A stretch of DNA of 64,000 nucleotides, taken from the NCBI GenBank assembly GCA_041659285.1, contig JBAZYO010000007.1, forward strand, positions 302,053 to 366,052. The letters are read 5' to 3'. Source of the DNA: Vicinamibacterales bacterium (GTDB lineage: Bacteria; Acidobacteriota; Vicinamibacteria; Vicinamibacterales; UBA2999). Each line of letters begins with the position of its first letter. Position 1 is the stretch's first letter. Under the pieces are notes generated by a model, which was given only the letters and a program-made list of their open reading frames with translations, searched no databases and was not told the DNA's origin. Positions 34,009 through 45,233 of the stretch are shown here, in pieces. The position numbers were made by a program, and so were the translations under genes.

Positions 34009-35231
34009 GGAACCAACCCGGACGAAAAGTGCGGGCTGCCCGAACACAGGCGATCGCCGACGATGCCGGCGGCCAGGGTGTTGGTTGTCACGTTCCAGTG
34101 TCCCTGTCCGGCGGGCATCTCTGGAGAAAGACCACCGTTCAAGAAGGCGCCGCTCGCGGCGCTGTATTCGGCAAGGGGCTCGGCGAGCATGACCGCGGGT
34201 ATCCCGTTGGCGGCGGCAAAGTCGCGAATGCGGCGATCCGGGTAGAAGAGGTCGTCCACGCCAAGTCCGTCCGCCAGCGCCCGCCGTGCCGCCAGCTCGG
34301 GGTGCACCTGTTGGGCATTCGAGAGCGTGACGATCCAGAACTCGGCGCCGCTCGCGGCGACCTCGCGCGCCAGCGTCAGGAACAACGCCTCGGTGACGCG
34401 CCACGCCTCGGCGATGGCGGGGGTCGATGGTGGCCGGTAGATCTCCTCCGAGCCCAGCCCGCCGGCGATATCCGGCCGCAGTTCCTCCTCTTCTTCCTTG
34501 ACGGCTGGCCGCAGCGTGGCCCATCCCCTGTAGAGCAAGTCCGCGGTTCGGAGGCGCTCCGTGACGGCGATGCGCAGCCGGCGAAACCAGGGCTCGCCGG
34601 CATAGGGGTCGACGGCCGTCGGCGCGTTCAAGACGAGCATGTCGCCGCGCAAGGCGAAATAGGGGGTTGGGTCGTGGTTGGACTCGTTCAAGCCGGGGTG
34701 GTTGTTGAAAAGATCGTTGCTGGTGTAGACGGCGAGCACGACCACGTCGGGCCGGTAGTTGGTGACATGACTGCGGTAGGTGAGCAGTTCCTGTGCCGTC
34801 CCGTAGCCGCCGACACCGAAGTTCATCACCTCCGCGACACGGCCGGTGCCTTGAACGCACCCCGTCAGCCGCGATTCGAGGAACGACGTGAACGTCTTCT
34901 CCTGCGGGACATTCACCGCCATCATGTACGAGTCGCCGAGCACGGCCACGCGCACGGTGCCGGGAGGCGCCGCGGCCGGGTGCTCACGGTCGCGCAGGCC
35001 ATCACTATTGATCCGGACCCAGACGACATTCTCCTCGCGGCTCCAGCCTTCCTGGTTGGGTCGCAGCGCCCACCCGCGTTGAGCATCCGGCAGGTAGAAC
35101 CGCGCGGCGTCCCTCTGGTTGGTGGCCCGCAACGCGATCTCGCACGCCAACACCGCCAGCAACATGGCGGCGACCGGGACCAATCGCCGCCACCAGACGC
35201 GGGGGCCTGGCGAGGGTGCGGGGGCGGGCAT
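34005..35231 (-). CDS. Membrane-anchored SGNH hydrolase-like protein
   Basis: The product has 408 residues. One membrane segment at ~17-36 leaves the rest outside. RVAVLGDSYMMAVNVP (94-109) holds the nucleophile S101 in a GDS block, MNFGVGGYGTAQELLTY gives the oxyanion Gly, and LAVYTSNDLFNN the Asn. A C-terminal GHWNVTTN replaces the usual D-x-x-H, as in AlgX/AlgJ-like acetyltransferase relatives (DxHW-type). A role in O-acetylation of surface polymers is plausible but not shown. It is convergent with dam and lies next to the glycan locus. Confidence 0.75.
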   Translation of the reverse strand: MPAPAPSPGPRVWWRRLVPVAAMLLAVLACEIALRATNQRDAARFYLPDAQRGWALRPNQEGWSREENVVWVRINSDGLRDREHPAAAPPGTVRVAVLGDSYMMAVNVPQEKTFTSFLESRLTGCVQGTGRVAEVMNFGVGGYGTAQELLTYRSHVTNYRPDVVVLAVYTSNDLFNNHPGLNESNHDPTPYFALRGDMLVLNAPTAVDPYAGEPWFRRLRIAVTERLRTADLLYRGWATLRPAVKEEEEELRPDIAGGLGSEEIYRPPSTPAIAEAWRVTEALFLTLAREVAASGAEFWIVTLSNAQQVHPELAARRALADGLGVDDLFYPDRRIRDFAAANGIPAVMLAEPLAEYSAASGAFLNGGLSPEMPAGQGHWNVTTNTLAAGIVGDRLCSGSPHFSSGLVP

Positions 35232-35361
35232 GGCTCATTATCCACACAGGATCGTGGAATCGAACGCCGGCGCGGCCGGGCGGGAGCCCCGGCCTGGCGC
35301 CGGTGGCGATGCGCGTGCGCCCGCCCGCCGGCCGTGCTACGCTAAACAGGATTTTCCGCGC

Positions 35362-35448
35362 GCGAAAGTGGCGGAACTGGCAGACGCGCCGGCCTTAGGA
35401 GCCGGTAGCCGCAAGGCTATAGGGGTTCGACTCCCCTCTTTCGCACCA
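35362..35448 (+). tRNA. tRNA-Leu (anticodon UAG)
   Basis: The acceptor stem pairs GCGAAAG (35362-35368) with CTTTCGC, followed by discriminator A and an encoded CCA (35446-35448). The anticodon stem CCGGC/GCCGG closes the loop CTTAGGA, giving anticodon TAG at 35396-35398, which reads CUA and related leucine codons. A long variable arm (TAGCCGCAAGGCTA) is the class II feature of tRNA-Leu, and GGTTCGACTCC is the T-loop. Length is 87 nt with CCA. Confidence 0.97.
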
Positions 35449-35491
35449 TTTGCCTCCTGCCCGCAAGGCTGAGGGCGGACCTCGGCGAACA

Positions 35492-35515
35492 CCGAGATCA
35501 CCAAATCACCAGATC
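35492..35515. repeat. AAATCACC-type short repeat directly upstream of tig
   Basis: Imperfect 8-bp copies GAGATCACC, AAATCACC and AGATCATG run into the start codon of tig. The same unit recurs at 54992-55056. Confidence 0.5.
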
Positions 35516-36805
35516 ATGAAATCAGAAATTGTTGACGTGAACGAAACGCGCCGTGACCTCACGGTGGAAGTCCCCAGCACGGTGGTCGATGAGGCCATCG
35601 GCCACGCCGCCGCCAAGATCGGCCGCGCCGCGCGCATCCCCGGGTTCCGCCCCGGCAAGGTGCCCGCCACCGTCGTCCGCCAGCGCTTCAAGGGCCAGAT
35701 CATGCAGGACGTGGCCGAGCAATTGGTGGCCAAGGCCGTGGGTGACGCGCTGACCGAACGCGGCGTCGAGCCGATCGAGACGCCCGACATCAAGGACCTC
35801 GTCCTCGAGGAAGGCAAACCCCTCACGTTCAAGGCGTCGTTCGACGTGATGCCGAGCTTCGACCCCGGCGACCTGTCCACCATCGAGGCGACGCAGCCGG
35901 CGGCGGCCGTGGCGGACGAGGTGGTCAACCAGTCGCTCGAGCGCCTGCGCGAACGCGCCGCGCGTTTCGAGGCGGTGGAGACCGGCGCCGTGGAAGCGGG
36001 CCACACCGTGGTGGTCAGCCTCGAACGGCAGGGCATCGACAAGGACGGCAAGAAGGGCCAGCCCGACAAGCACGACCAGGTCTCGATCGAACTGGGGGCG
36101 CCGTCGAACCCGCCGGGCTTTGACGCCGAGATGATCGGCGTGACGCCCGGCACGACCAAGAGCTTCACCATCACCTACCCCGCCGACTACACCATCGCCG
36201 AACTCGCCGGCGGCACGGTGGACTACACGGTGACGCTGAAAGAGATCAAGAAGCGCGTGGTTCCGCCCCTGGACGACGAGCTCGCGAAGGACCTGGGCGA
36301 GTTCGACTCGCTCGACGCGCTGCGGACGCGCGTGCGGGAAGACCTCGAGCACGAGGCAATGCACGCGGCCGAGCGCCAGCTCCGCCAGGATGTGCTGAAG
36401 CAGCTCGCGGCGCGCGTGCCATTTGCCGTGCCGGCCACGCTGGTGGAGCGCGAAATCGACCGCCGGCTCGAAGACTTCGCGCGGCGCCTGATGGATCAGC
36501 GGGTCGATCCGCGGCAGGCCAACATCGACTGGAACGCGTTCCGCGAAGGCCAGCGGGAGCCCGCCACCGAGGCGGTCGGGTCGGCCATCGTGCTGGACGA
36601 GATCGCCAGGCGGGAGAACGTCGCCGTGACGGAAGCCGACCTGGACGCCGAACTCCAGCGCTACGCGGAGCAGACCGGGCACACCGTGCCGAGCATCCGG
36701 GCGCGCCTGCAAAAGGATGGCGAACTGGGCCGCCTGGCGGCCGGATTGCGCCGGGAAAAGGCGGTTTCCCTGGTCCTGTCCAAGGCGAACATCACGAAGT
36801 CCTGA
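35516..36805 (+). CDS. tig: Trigger factor, ribosome-bound peptidyl-prolyl isomerase chaperone
   Basis: The product has 429 residues, the usual length, from the ATG at 35516. The N-terminal ribosome-docking domain holds the signature GFRPGKVP (43-50). The FKBP-like PPIase domain spans ~155-245 (HTVVVSLERQGID, LGAPSNPPGFDAEMIGVTPGTTKSFTITYP). The helical C-terminal domain follows (~250-429). It shields nascent chains leaving the ribosome. The gene sits just after tRNA-Leu and before clpP-clpX-lon, a widely conserved quality-control order. Confidence 0.97.
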   Translation: MKSEIVDVNETRRDLTVEVPSTVVDEAIGHAAAKIGRAARIPGFRPGKVPATVVRQRFKGQIMQDVAEQLVAKAVGDALTERGVEPIETPDIKDLVLEEGKPLTFKASFDVMPSFDPGDLSTIEATQPAAAVADEVVNQSLERLRERAARFEAVETGAVEAGHTVVVSLERQGIDKDGKKGQPDKHDQVSIELGAPSNPPGFDAEMIGVTPGTTKSFTITYPADYTIAELAGGTVDYTVTLKEIKKRVVPPLDDELAKDLGEFDSLDALRTRVREDLEHEAMHAAERQLRQDVLKQLAARVPFAVPATLVEREIDRRLEDFARRLMDQRVDPRQANIDWNAFREGQREPATEAVGSAIVLDEIARRENVAVTEADLDAELQRYAEQTGHTVPSIRARLQKDGELGRLAAGLRREKAVSLVLSKANITKS

Positions 36806-36869
36806 CGCGCCCTTTTGGCTATTGCACTTCCGGCGTCTTCAGCCGATAACAGTAGGAAGCCTAATCCAT

Positions 36870-37469
36870 ATGAGCTACCAGAATCAGCTTGTGCCGATGG
36901 TGGTCGAACAGACCAACCGCGGTGAGCGCGCATACGACATCTTTTCGCGCCTCCTCAAGGACAACATCATCTTTATTGGCACGCCGATCGACGACGGCGT
37001 GGCCAACCTGGCCATCGCGCAGATGCTGTTTCTCGAGGCCGAGGACCCGGACAAGGACATCCAGCTGTACTTGAACAGTCCGGGCGGGTCGATTACGGCC
37101 GGGTTTGCGATCTACGACACCATGCAGTTCATCCGTCCCGACGTGCAGACGATCTGCATCGGCCAGGCGGCGTCGATTGCGGCGGTGCTGCTGGCGGCGG
37201 GGACCAAGGGCAAGCGCTTTTCCCTGCCCAACTCGCGCATCCTGATCCACCAGCCGTGGATGTCGGGGCTCGGCGGCCAGGCCACCGACATCGACCTGGC
37301 GGCGAAGGAAATCATACGCATGCGTGCGCGAATCAACGAGATTCTGGTCCAGCACACGGGCCAGGAAATGAAGCGCATTCAGGACGATACCGAGCGCGAC
37401 TACATCATGTCGGCGGACCAGGGCAAAGAGTACGGAATTATTGACGACGTCATTCGTAAACGGGTGTAA
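36870..37469 (+). CDS. clpP: ATP-dependent Clp protease proteolytic subunit
   Basis: The product has 199 residues from the ATG at 36870. The Ser-His-Asp triad is S102 (GQAAS), H127 (RILIHQP) and D177 (DTERDY). LYLNSPGGSITAGFAIYDTM is the family block before the serine. It forms the tetradecameric peptidase chamber that works with ClpX, encoded 14 bases after its stop. The start is preferred over an upstream in-frame codon because ClpP proteins begin near this MSYQNQLVPMVVEQT stretch. Confidence 0.98.
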   Translation: MSYQNQLVPMVVEQTNRGERAYDIFSRLLKDNIIFIGTPIDDGVANLAIAQMLFLEAEDPDKDIQLYLNSPGGSITAGFAIYDTMQFIRPDVQTICIGQAASIAAVLLAAGTKGKRFSLPNSRILIHQPWMSGLGGQATDIDLAAKEIIRMRARINEILVQHTGQEMKRIQDDTERDYIMSADQGKEYGIIDDVIRKRV

Positions 37470-37483
37470 CCTAGGTATACGGC

Positions 37484-38734
37484 ATGGTAAAAAAGAACGG
37501 CGACGGCGGCGAGATTTTACGCTGCTCGTTCTGCAATAAAGACCAGAACGACGTCCGCAAATTGATTGCCGGTCCGACGGTATTCATCTGCGACGAATGT
37601 GTCGAGGTCTGCAACGACATCATTGCCGACGACAACCGGTTCGACAACCGCGGGACGCGCACGTCCCTGCCGGCCCCGCCCGAGATCAAGAAGTTCCTCG
37701 ACGAGTACGTGATCGGCCAGGAACTGACGAAGAAGAAGCTCGCGGTCGCGGTCTACAACCACTACAAGCGGCTGGAAATCCAGAAGCAGCCGCGCAGCCG
37801 GCACGACGTCGAGCTGACCAAGTCCAACATCCTGCTGATCGGCCCGACCGGCAGCGGCAAGACGCTGCTGGCACAGACGCTGGCCAAGCTGCTGTCGGTG
37901 CCGTTCACGATCGTCGATGCGACGACCCTGACCGAGGCCGGCTACGTCGGCGAAGACGTCGAGAACATCATCCTCAAGCTGCTGCAGGCCGCCGGCGGCG
38001 ACATCGAGAAGTGCCAGCAGGGCATCGTCTACATCGACGAAATCGACAAGATCGGCCGCAAGGACGAGAACCCGTCGATCACCCGCGACGTCTCGGGCGA
38101 AGGCGTGCAGCAGGCGCTGCTCAAGATTCTCGAAGGCACCGTGGCCAACGTCCCGCCGCAGGGCGGACGCAAGCATCCGCACCAGGAATTCTTCCAGATC
38201 GACACCACCAACATCCTGTTCATCTGTGGCGGCGCGTTCGTCGGCCTCGACAAGGTGGTGGAGCGCCGCATCGGCAAGAAGACGCTGGGCTTCAAGGCCG
38301 AGATCAAGTCGAACAAGCACTTCGACGTCGGCGCCATCCTCGAGCAGGCCGAGCCCCAGGACCTGATCAAGTTCGGCCTCATCCCCGAGTTCGTCGGCCG
38401 CCTGCCCGTGATGGGCACGCTGCACGAGCTCGACCGCCCGGCCCTCGTCCAGATCCTGACGCAGCCGCGCAACGCGATCATCCGTCAATACCAGAAGCTG
38501 TTCGAGTACGAGAACGTCAAGCTGCGCTTCACCGACGAATCGATCGAGGCGATTGCCGAGATGGCGCTGGCCCGCAAGATCGGCGCCCGCGGCCTGCGGA
38601 TGATCATCGAAGACCTGATGCTCGACCTGATGTACCAGATGCCCGGGCAGAAGAAGGCCCGTGAAGTGGTGATCACGCGCGAGATGGTCGTGAGCAAGAA
38701 CACCGGCCTCGAAGTCATCGAAAAAGCCGGCTAG
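37484..38734 (+). CDS. clpX: ATP-dependent Clp protease ATP-binding subunit ClpX
   Basis: The product has 416 residues. The N-terminal zinc-binding domain has C14, C17, C36 and C39. Walker A is GPTGSGKT (120-127), Walker B is IVYIDEIDKI, and the pore loop GYVG (in EAGYVGEDVEN) is present. GRLPVMGTLHELD and RGLRMIIE complete the AAA+ C-terminal region. The IGF-type ClpP-contact loop appears as FGL (KFGLIPEF region not involved) only weakly and was not identified with certainty. It unfolds substrates and feeds them to ClpP. Confidence 0.98.
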   Translation: MVKKNGDGGEILRCSFCNKDQNDVRKLIAGPTVFICDECVEVCNDIIADDNRFDNRGTRTSLPAPPEIKKFLDEYVIGQELTKKKLAVAVYNHYKRLEIQKQPRSRHDVELTKSNILLIGPTGSGKTLLAQTLAKLLSVPFTIVDATTLTEAGYVGEDVENIILKLLQAAGGDIEKCQQGIVYIDEIDKIGRKDENPSITRDVSGEGVQQALLKILEGTVANVPPQGGRKHPHQEFFQIDTTNILFICGGAFVGLDKVVERRIGKKTLGFKAEIKSNKHFDVGAILEQAEPQDLIKFGLIPEFVGRLPVMGTLHELDRPALVQILTQPRNAIIRQYQKLFEYENVKLRFTDESIEAIAEMALARKIGARGLRMIIEDLMLDLMYQMPGQKKAREVVITREMVVSKNTGLEVIEKAG

Positions 38735-38736
38735 CA

Positions 38737-38817
38737 GCACCAGGCACTTAGGCACTTGGCACGTTGGCACCAGCACCCTAGGCACGCCCGGCACCGTACG
38801 CACCTCCAGGCACCTTA
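38737..38817. repeat. Degenerate GGCAC(C) reiteration between clpX and lon
   Basis: The 88-bp spacer holds about ten imperfect copies of a GGCAC/GCACC core spaced 6-10 nt apart (CAGGCACTTAGGCACTT, GTTGGCACC, CTAGGCACG, CCCGGCACC, CCAGGCACC). There is no hairpin or gene. The same unit occurs around aguA. Confidence 0.6.
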
Positions 38818-38822
38818 AAAAT

Positions 38823-41204
<2,382 letters not shown>

Positions 41205-41834
41205 GTGAAGGTCACTTCTGAGTTCGTCACGAGCGCCGCGGGAACAGTTGGGTTCCCGAAGGACGGCGTGCCCGAGCTGGCCATGGTGGGCCGCTCGAAC
41301 GTCGGCAAGTCGACGCTGATCAACGCCCTCGTCCGGCAGAAACTCGCCCGGACGAGCGCCGCTCCCGGCAAGACGCGACTGGCGAATTTCTACCGGGTCG
41401 CCGTGGAGAGCAGGCCCGCGTTTTACCTGGTGGACCTCCCCGGCTACGGCTATGCGCGCGGCGGCGAGAAGAGCCGCCAGGAATTCGACGCGCTGGCCGC
41501 GGAGTATTTCAGCAGCCGGCACGCCGAGGACGATCCCGGCGGGCCGGCGTCAGGCGAGAAGGCGCCGGTGTTCTGCGGGGTCCTGGCGCTGGTTGACAGC
41601 CGGCACCCGGGGCTGGACGCGGATCGCATCGCCTGGACGTGGTTGAGCCGCATGGGCATCGAACGCCATGTGGTCGCGACCAAGGTGGACAAACTGACGC
41701 GTGCCGAGCGGCATCGTCATCTCTCGGAACTGGAACGGCTTTACTCAGGTCCGGTCACGCCCGTGTCGGCGGAGACCGGTGAAGGATTGGATGCACTGTG
41801 GACACTGATCGCCAGGCTGCTGACGCGGCCGTAG
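41205..41834 (+). CDS. engB: EngB/YsxC ribosome-biogenesis GTPase
   Basis: The product has 209 residues, GTG start immediately after the lon stop. G1 is GRSNVGKST (29-37), then TSAAPGKT, the G3 block LVDLPGYGYA, G4 TKVDKL and G5 VSAETGEG. EngB (YihA/YsxC) helps assemble the large ribosomal subunit. A slightly longer loop (HAEDDPGGPASGEKAP, ~110-125) is inserted compared with the ~195-residue standard. It overlaps rho by 37 bases. Confidence 0.96.
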   Translation: MKVTSEFVTSAAGTVGFPKDGVPELAMVGRSNVGKSTLINALVRQKLARTSAAPGKTRLANFYRVAVESRPAFYLVDLPGYGYARGGEKSRQEFDALAAEYFSSRHAEDDPGGPASGEKAPVFCGVLALVDSRHPGLDADRIAWTWLSRMGIERHVVATKVDKLTRAERHRHLSELERLYSGPVTPVSAETGEGLDALWTLIARLLTRP

Positions 41835-43123
41835 CTACGCCGACCACGCCCGCCACCGAACCGGCCACCCTCGATCTCTCCACCCTCAAGGATCTCGGCG
41901 TCACGGCGCTGACCAAGATCGCCAGGGACCTGGAGATTCCAGGCGCGACCGGCATGCGCAAGCAGGAGTTGATCTTCGAGATCCTCCGGGCCCGCGCCGA
42001 GAAGGCCGGGCTGATCTTCTCGGAAGGCGTGCTCGAAGTGCTCCCAGACGGCTTCGGCTTCCTGCGGGCCCCCGACTACAACTACCTCGCCGGCCCCGAC
42101 GACATCTACGTCTCCCCCTCCCAGATTCGCAAGTTCGACCTGCACACCGGCGACACCATCTCGGGGCAGATTCGCTCGCCGAAAGAAGGCGAACGTTACT
42201 TCGCGCTGATCAAGGTCGAGGCCATCAACTTCGAGCCGCCGGCCCGCGGCAAGGAGCGCGTGTTCTTCGAGAACCTGACGCCGCTCTACCCGCAGGAACA
42301 CATCCACCTCGAGGCCGACCCCGAGAACCTGTCGACCCGCGTCATGGACCTGATGACCCCGCTCGGCAAGGGCCAGCGCGGCCTGATCGTCGCGCCGCCG
42401 CGCACCGGCAAGACCATGCTGCTGCAGTCGATCGCCAACGCCATCACCATCAACCACCCCGAGATCTACCTGATCGTGCTGCTCATCGACGAGCGGCCCG
42501 AGGAAGTGACCGACATGCAGCGCTCGGTCAAGGGCGAGGTGGTGTCGTCCACGTTCGACGAGCCGGCCCAGCGCCACGTGCAGGTCGCCGAGATGGTGAT
42601 CGAAAAGGCCAAGCGCCTGGTCGAGCACAAGAAGGACGTCGTCATCCTGCTCGACTCGATCACCCGCCTCGCCCGCGCCTACAACACCATCGTGCCGACC
42701 TCGGGCAAGGTGCTGTCGGGCGGCGTCGACAGCAACGCGCTGCAACGGCCGAAGCGCTTCTTCGGCGCCGCGCGCAACATCGAACAGGGCGGCTCGCTCA
42801 CCATTGTCGCCACCGCGCTGGTGGACACCGGCTCGCGCATGGACGAAGTGATCTTCGAGGAGTTCAAGGGCACCGGCAACATGGAAGTGCACCTGGACCG
42901 CAAGCTCGCCGACCGCCGCGTGTTCCCGACCATCGACATCCAGAAGAGTGGCACCCGCAAGGAAGAGCTGTTGCTGTCGAAGGAAGACCTGGCCCGCGTC
43001 TACGTGCTGCGCCGCGTCCTCACGCCGCTGTCGCCGGTCGAGGCCATGGAGCTGCTGCTCTCGAAGATGAGCAAGACCAAGACCAACGCCGAGTTCCTGT
43101 CAGCGATGCAACAGGGCAAGTAG
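41798..43123 (+). CDS. rho: Transcription termination factor Rho
   Basis: The product has 441 residues from a GTG at 41798. A Rho_N domain (LKDLGVTALTKIARDLEIPGATGMRKQELIFEIL) is followed by the RNA-binding cold-shock-like domain (GVLEVLPDGFGFLRAPDYNYLAGPDDIYVSPSQIRKF) and the ATPase with Walker A APPRTGKT (199-206), IVLLIDERPEEVTDM and LDSITRLARAYN. GGVDSNALQRPKRFFGAARNIE contains the Q/R-loop region. This hexameric helicase ends untranslated transcripts, consistent with the scarcity of hairpin terminators in the window. Confidence 0.98.
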   Translation: MDTDRQAADAAVATPTTPATEPATLDLSTLKDLGVTALTKIARDLEIPGATGMRKQELIFEILRARAEKAGLIFSEGVLEVLPDGFGFLRAPDYNYLAGPDDIYVSPSQIRKFDLHTGDTISGQIRSPKEGERYFALIKVEAINFEPPARGKERVFFENLTPLYPQEHIHLEADPENLSTRVMDLMTPLGKGQRGLIVAPPRTGKTMLLQSIANAITINHPEIYLIVLLIDERPEEVTDMQRSVKGEVVSSTFDEPAQRHVQVAEMVIEKAKRLVEHKKDVVILLDSITRLARAYNTIVPTSGKVLSGGVDSNALQRPKRFFGAARNIEQGGSLTIVATALVDTGSRMDEVIFEEFKGTGNMEVHLDRKLADRRVFPTIDIQKSGTRKEELLLSKEDLARVYVLRRVLTPLSPVEAMELLLSKMSKTKTNAEFLSAMQQGK

Positions 43124-43126
43124 GAT
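43121..43126 (+). promoter_or_regulatory. Candidate -10 element of a leaderless aguB transcript
   Basis: TAGGAT, which includes the rho stop codon TAG, lies exactly six bases before the aguB ATG at 43133. Confidence 0.35.
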
Positions 43127-43132
43127 AGCGCC

Positions 43133-44041
43133 ATGGCCGCGTCGACGACCGTGAAGGTGGGCCTCACGCAGATGGCGTGCGGCGACGACCCGAAGAAGAA
43201 CCTGGCGAAGCAACTGGCGCTGACCGAACGCGCCCTGAAGAAGGGCGCGAAGATCGTCTGCACGCAGGAGCTGTTCCGCTCGCCGTATTTCTGCCAGGTC
43301 GAAGACCACCGCTTCTTCGCGCTCGCCGAGTCGATTCCGGGGCCGTCAACCGACGCGTTCTGCAAGCTCGCCAGGAAATACAAGGCCGTGATCGTGGCCT
43401 CGCTGTTCGAGAAGCGCGCCGCCGGCGTTTATCACAACACCGCGGCGATCATCGACGCCGACGGCTCGCTGATGGGCGTGTATCGCAAGATGCACATCCC
43501 CGACGACCCGCTGTTCTACGAGAAGTTCTACTTCACCCCCGGCGACACCGGCTTCCGCGCCTGGAAGACCAAGGTGGCAACCATCGGCGTGCTGATCTGC
43601 TGGGACCAGTGGTTCCCGGAAGGCGCCCGCCTCACCGCCATGCAGGGCGCCGAGATCCTGTTCTATCCCACCGCCATCGGCTGGCACCCGTCCGAGAAGA
43701 AGCAGTACGGCGTGGCGCAGCACGATTCGTGGGAGCTGATCCAGCGCAGCCACGCGGTGGCCAACGGCTGCTACGTCTGCGCCCCGAACCGCGTCGGCCA
43801 CGAGTTCATCAAGGACAGGACCGGCGCCCCGGTGGACAAGGACGGCATCGTGTTCTGGGGCCAGTCGTTCGTGGCATCGCCGAACGGACAGGTCGTCGAA
43901 CGCGCCCCGGCCGACAAGGAAGCCGTGATGGTGGTCGGCTGCGACCTCGCCAACGTCGAGTTCAGCCGCACCCACTGGCCGTTCCTCCGCGATCGCCGCA
44001 TCGACGCCTACGGCGACCTCACCAAGCGCCTCAGCGATTAA
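43133..44041 (+). CDS. aguB: N-carbamoylputrescine amidase
   Basis: The product has 302 residues of the nitrilase (C-N hydrolase) superfamily. The Glu-Lys-Cys triad is E46 (CTQELFRSPYFCQ), K119 (VYRKMHIPDDP) and C156 (LICWDQWFPEGARL). The CTQELF..PYFCQ and HIPDDPLFYEKFYFTPGD blocks are specific to the AguB subgroup. It hydrolyses N-carbamoylputrescine to putrescine, CO2 and ammonia, the step after agmatine deiminase, whose gene follows. Together they form the agmatine route to putrescine. Confidence 0.95.
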   Translation: MAASTTVKVGLTQMACGDDPKKNLAKQLALTERALKKGAKIVCTQELFRSPYFCQVEDHRFFALAESIPGPSTDAFCKLARKYKAVIVASLFEKRAAGVYHNTAAIIDADGSLMGVYRKMHIPDDPLFYEKFYFTPGDTGFRAWKTKVATIGVLICWDQWFPEGARLTAMQGAEILFYPTAIGWHPSEKKQYGVAQHDSWELIQRSHAVANGCYVCAPNRVGHEFIKDRTGAPVDKDGIVFWGQSFVASPNGQVVERAPADKEAVMVVGCDLANVEFSRTHWPFLRDRRIDAYGDLTKRLSD

Positions 44042-44046
44042 CCCCC

Positions 44047-45132
44047 TTGGCACCCAAGGCACCGCACGCACCCAAGGCCCCGAAAGGGACGCCAGCGGAC
44101 CACGGCTTCTCATTTCCAGCCGAGTGGTATCCACATCGCGGCACCTGGATCAGCTGGCCGCGTCCCGAAGGCATCTCGTTTCCCGATCGCTACCACGACG
44201 CCATCGAAGACATCGCCGGCCTCATCCGCGTGCTGGTCACGCGCGAGGAAGTGCACCTCAACGTTCCCAACACCAACTACGAGCGCATCGTCCGCGCGTT
44301 CTTGCGCGATCGCAAGGTGCCGCTTGGCCGCGTGCGCTTCCACCACATCAAGACCAACGAGTGCTGGGCCCGCGACCACGGTCCCGCTTTCGTGCTGCGG
44401 ACCCGCCGCGGCAGGACCGAAGCGGCGATCGTCGACTGGGGCTTCAACGCGTGGGGCGGCAAGTATCCGCCCTATGACGCCGATGACGCCGTGCCGGCGC
44501 GGATTGCCGAAGAACTCGGGCTGCCGGTGTTCTATCCGGGGATCGTGATGGAAGGCGGCGCGGTTGACTTCAACGGCGCGGGCACGGTGCTGACGACGAC
44601 TTCGTGCCTGCTCAACAAGAATCGGAACCGGACGCTCTCAAAGACCGACATCGAGTGCTTCCTGCGCGACTACTACGGGCAGCAGCACGTGGTGTGGCTC
44701 GGTGACGGCATCGAGGGCGATGACACCGACGGCCACATCGACGACCTGGCGCGCTTCGTCGATGCGCGGACGATTGCGATTGGCATCGAGACGAACCGGC
44801 GCGATCCGAACTTCGCGATCCTGCAGCGCGCTCGTCGCGCGCTCGACAAGGCGCGCGACCAGGACGGCCGGCCGTTCGACATCCTCGAGCTGCCCATGCC
44901 AAAGCCGCTCTCGTATGACGGCCAGCGGCTGCCGGCGACCTACCTCAACTTCTACTTCGTGAACGGGGCGCTGCTGGTGCCGACCTTCGGCCAGCCCGCA
45001 CGTGACCGCCAGGCCATGGCCGTGCTGCAGCGCCACCTGCCCGGCCGCAAGGTCATTGGCGTCGATTGCCGCGCCCTGATCTGGGGTTTGGGCGCAATTC
45101 ACTGCTTTACGCAGCAAATGCCCAAGTTCTAG
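44047..45132 (+). CDS. aguA: Agmatine deiminase
   Basis: The product has 361 residues if started at the TTG at 44047, six bases after aguB; no ATG or GTG is available before the conserved FSFPAEWYPHRGTWISWP. Catalytic blocks are NECWARDHGPAF, GIEGDDTDGHIDDLARF (Asp/His) and the nucleophile C353 in GAIHCFTQQMPKF at the C-terminus. It converts agmatine to N-carbamoylputrescine, the substrate of AguB. The first ~14 codons (MAPKAPHAPKAPKG) consist of the GGCACC-type repeat, so the true N-terminus is uncertain. Confidence 0.95.
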   Translation: MAPKAPHAPKAPKGTPADHGFSFPAEWYPHRGTWISWPRPEGISFPDRYHDAIEDIAGLIRVLVTREEVHLNVPNTNYERIVRAFLRDRKVPLGRVRFHHIKTNECWARDHGPAFVLRTRRGRTEAAIVDWGFNAWGGKYPPYDADDAVPARIAEELGLPVFYPGIVMEGGAVDFNGAGTVLTTTSCLLNKNRNRTLSKTDIECFLRDYYGQQHVVWLGDGIEGDDTDGHIDDLARFVDARTIAIGIETNRRDPNFAILQRARRALDKARDQDGRPFDILELPMPKPLSYDGQRLPATYLNFYFVNGALLVPTFGQPARDRQAMAVLQRHLPGRKVIGVDCRALIWGLGAIHCFTQQMPKF

Positions 45133-45150
45133 GTGCCTGGGGTGCCGGGG
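45130..45150. repeat. GGTGCC-type repeat at the 3' end of aguA (inverted GGCACC unit)
   Basis: AGGTGCCTGGGGTGCCGGGG begins at the aguA stop. On the other strand it reads CCGGCACCCC-AGGCACCT, the same unit as at 38737-38817 and in the first codons of aguA. Confidence 0.4.
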
Positions 45151-45154
45151 CGCG

Positions 45155-45163
45155 TGCTAGAAT
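45155..45163 (+). promoter_or_regulatory. Extended -10 promoter for rpmE
   Basis: TGC-TAGAAT is an extended -10 element (TG one base upstream of the hexamer). No good -35 box is seen. Transcription would start near 45170, giving a ~64-nt leader that contains the hairpin at 45191-45208. Confidence 0.4.
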
Positions 45164-45190
45164 TGGTGTTTCCCTAGCGTGCTGGAAAGC

Positions 45191-45208
45191 GAGCCTATTA
45201 GTGGGCTC
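45191..45208 (+). promoter_or_regulatory. Small hairpin in the rpmE leader
   Basis: GAGCC (45191-45195) can pair with GGCTC (45204-45208) around an 8-nt loop, 25 nt before the start codon. It might take part in L31 autoregulation, but no known leader motif was recognised. Confidence 0.25.
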
Positions 45209-45233
45209 CGGATCCAGCGAAAGGACGCTGATA

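Noticed and set aside
33007..34860. Upstream extension of the 31708-33006 membrane protein to ~1,050 residues
   Set aside because: The added part reads antisense to dam and through the SGNH gene and has no membrane pattern; the ATG at 33006 starts a well-formed polytopic protein.
38737..38817. CRISPR-like array in the clpX-lon spacer
   Set aside because: Units are far too short (5-10 bp) and irregular, without unique spacers, and no cas gene is present in the window.
43177..44046. Upstream extension of aguA through aguB
   Set aside because: The in-frame sequence is a +1 shadow of aguB without domain similarity; agmatine deiminases begin near the FPAEW block.
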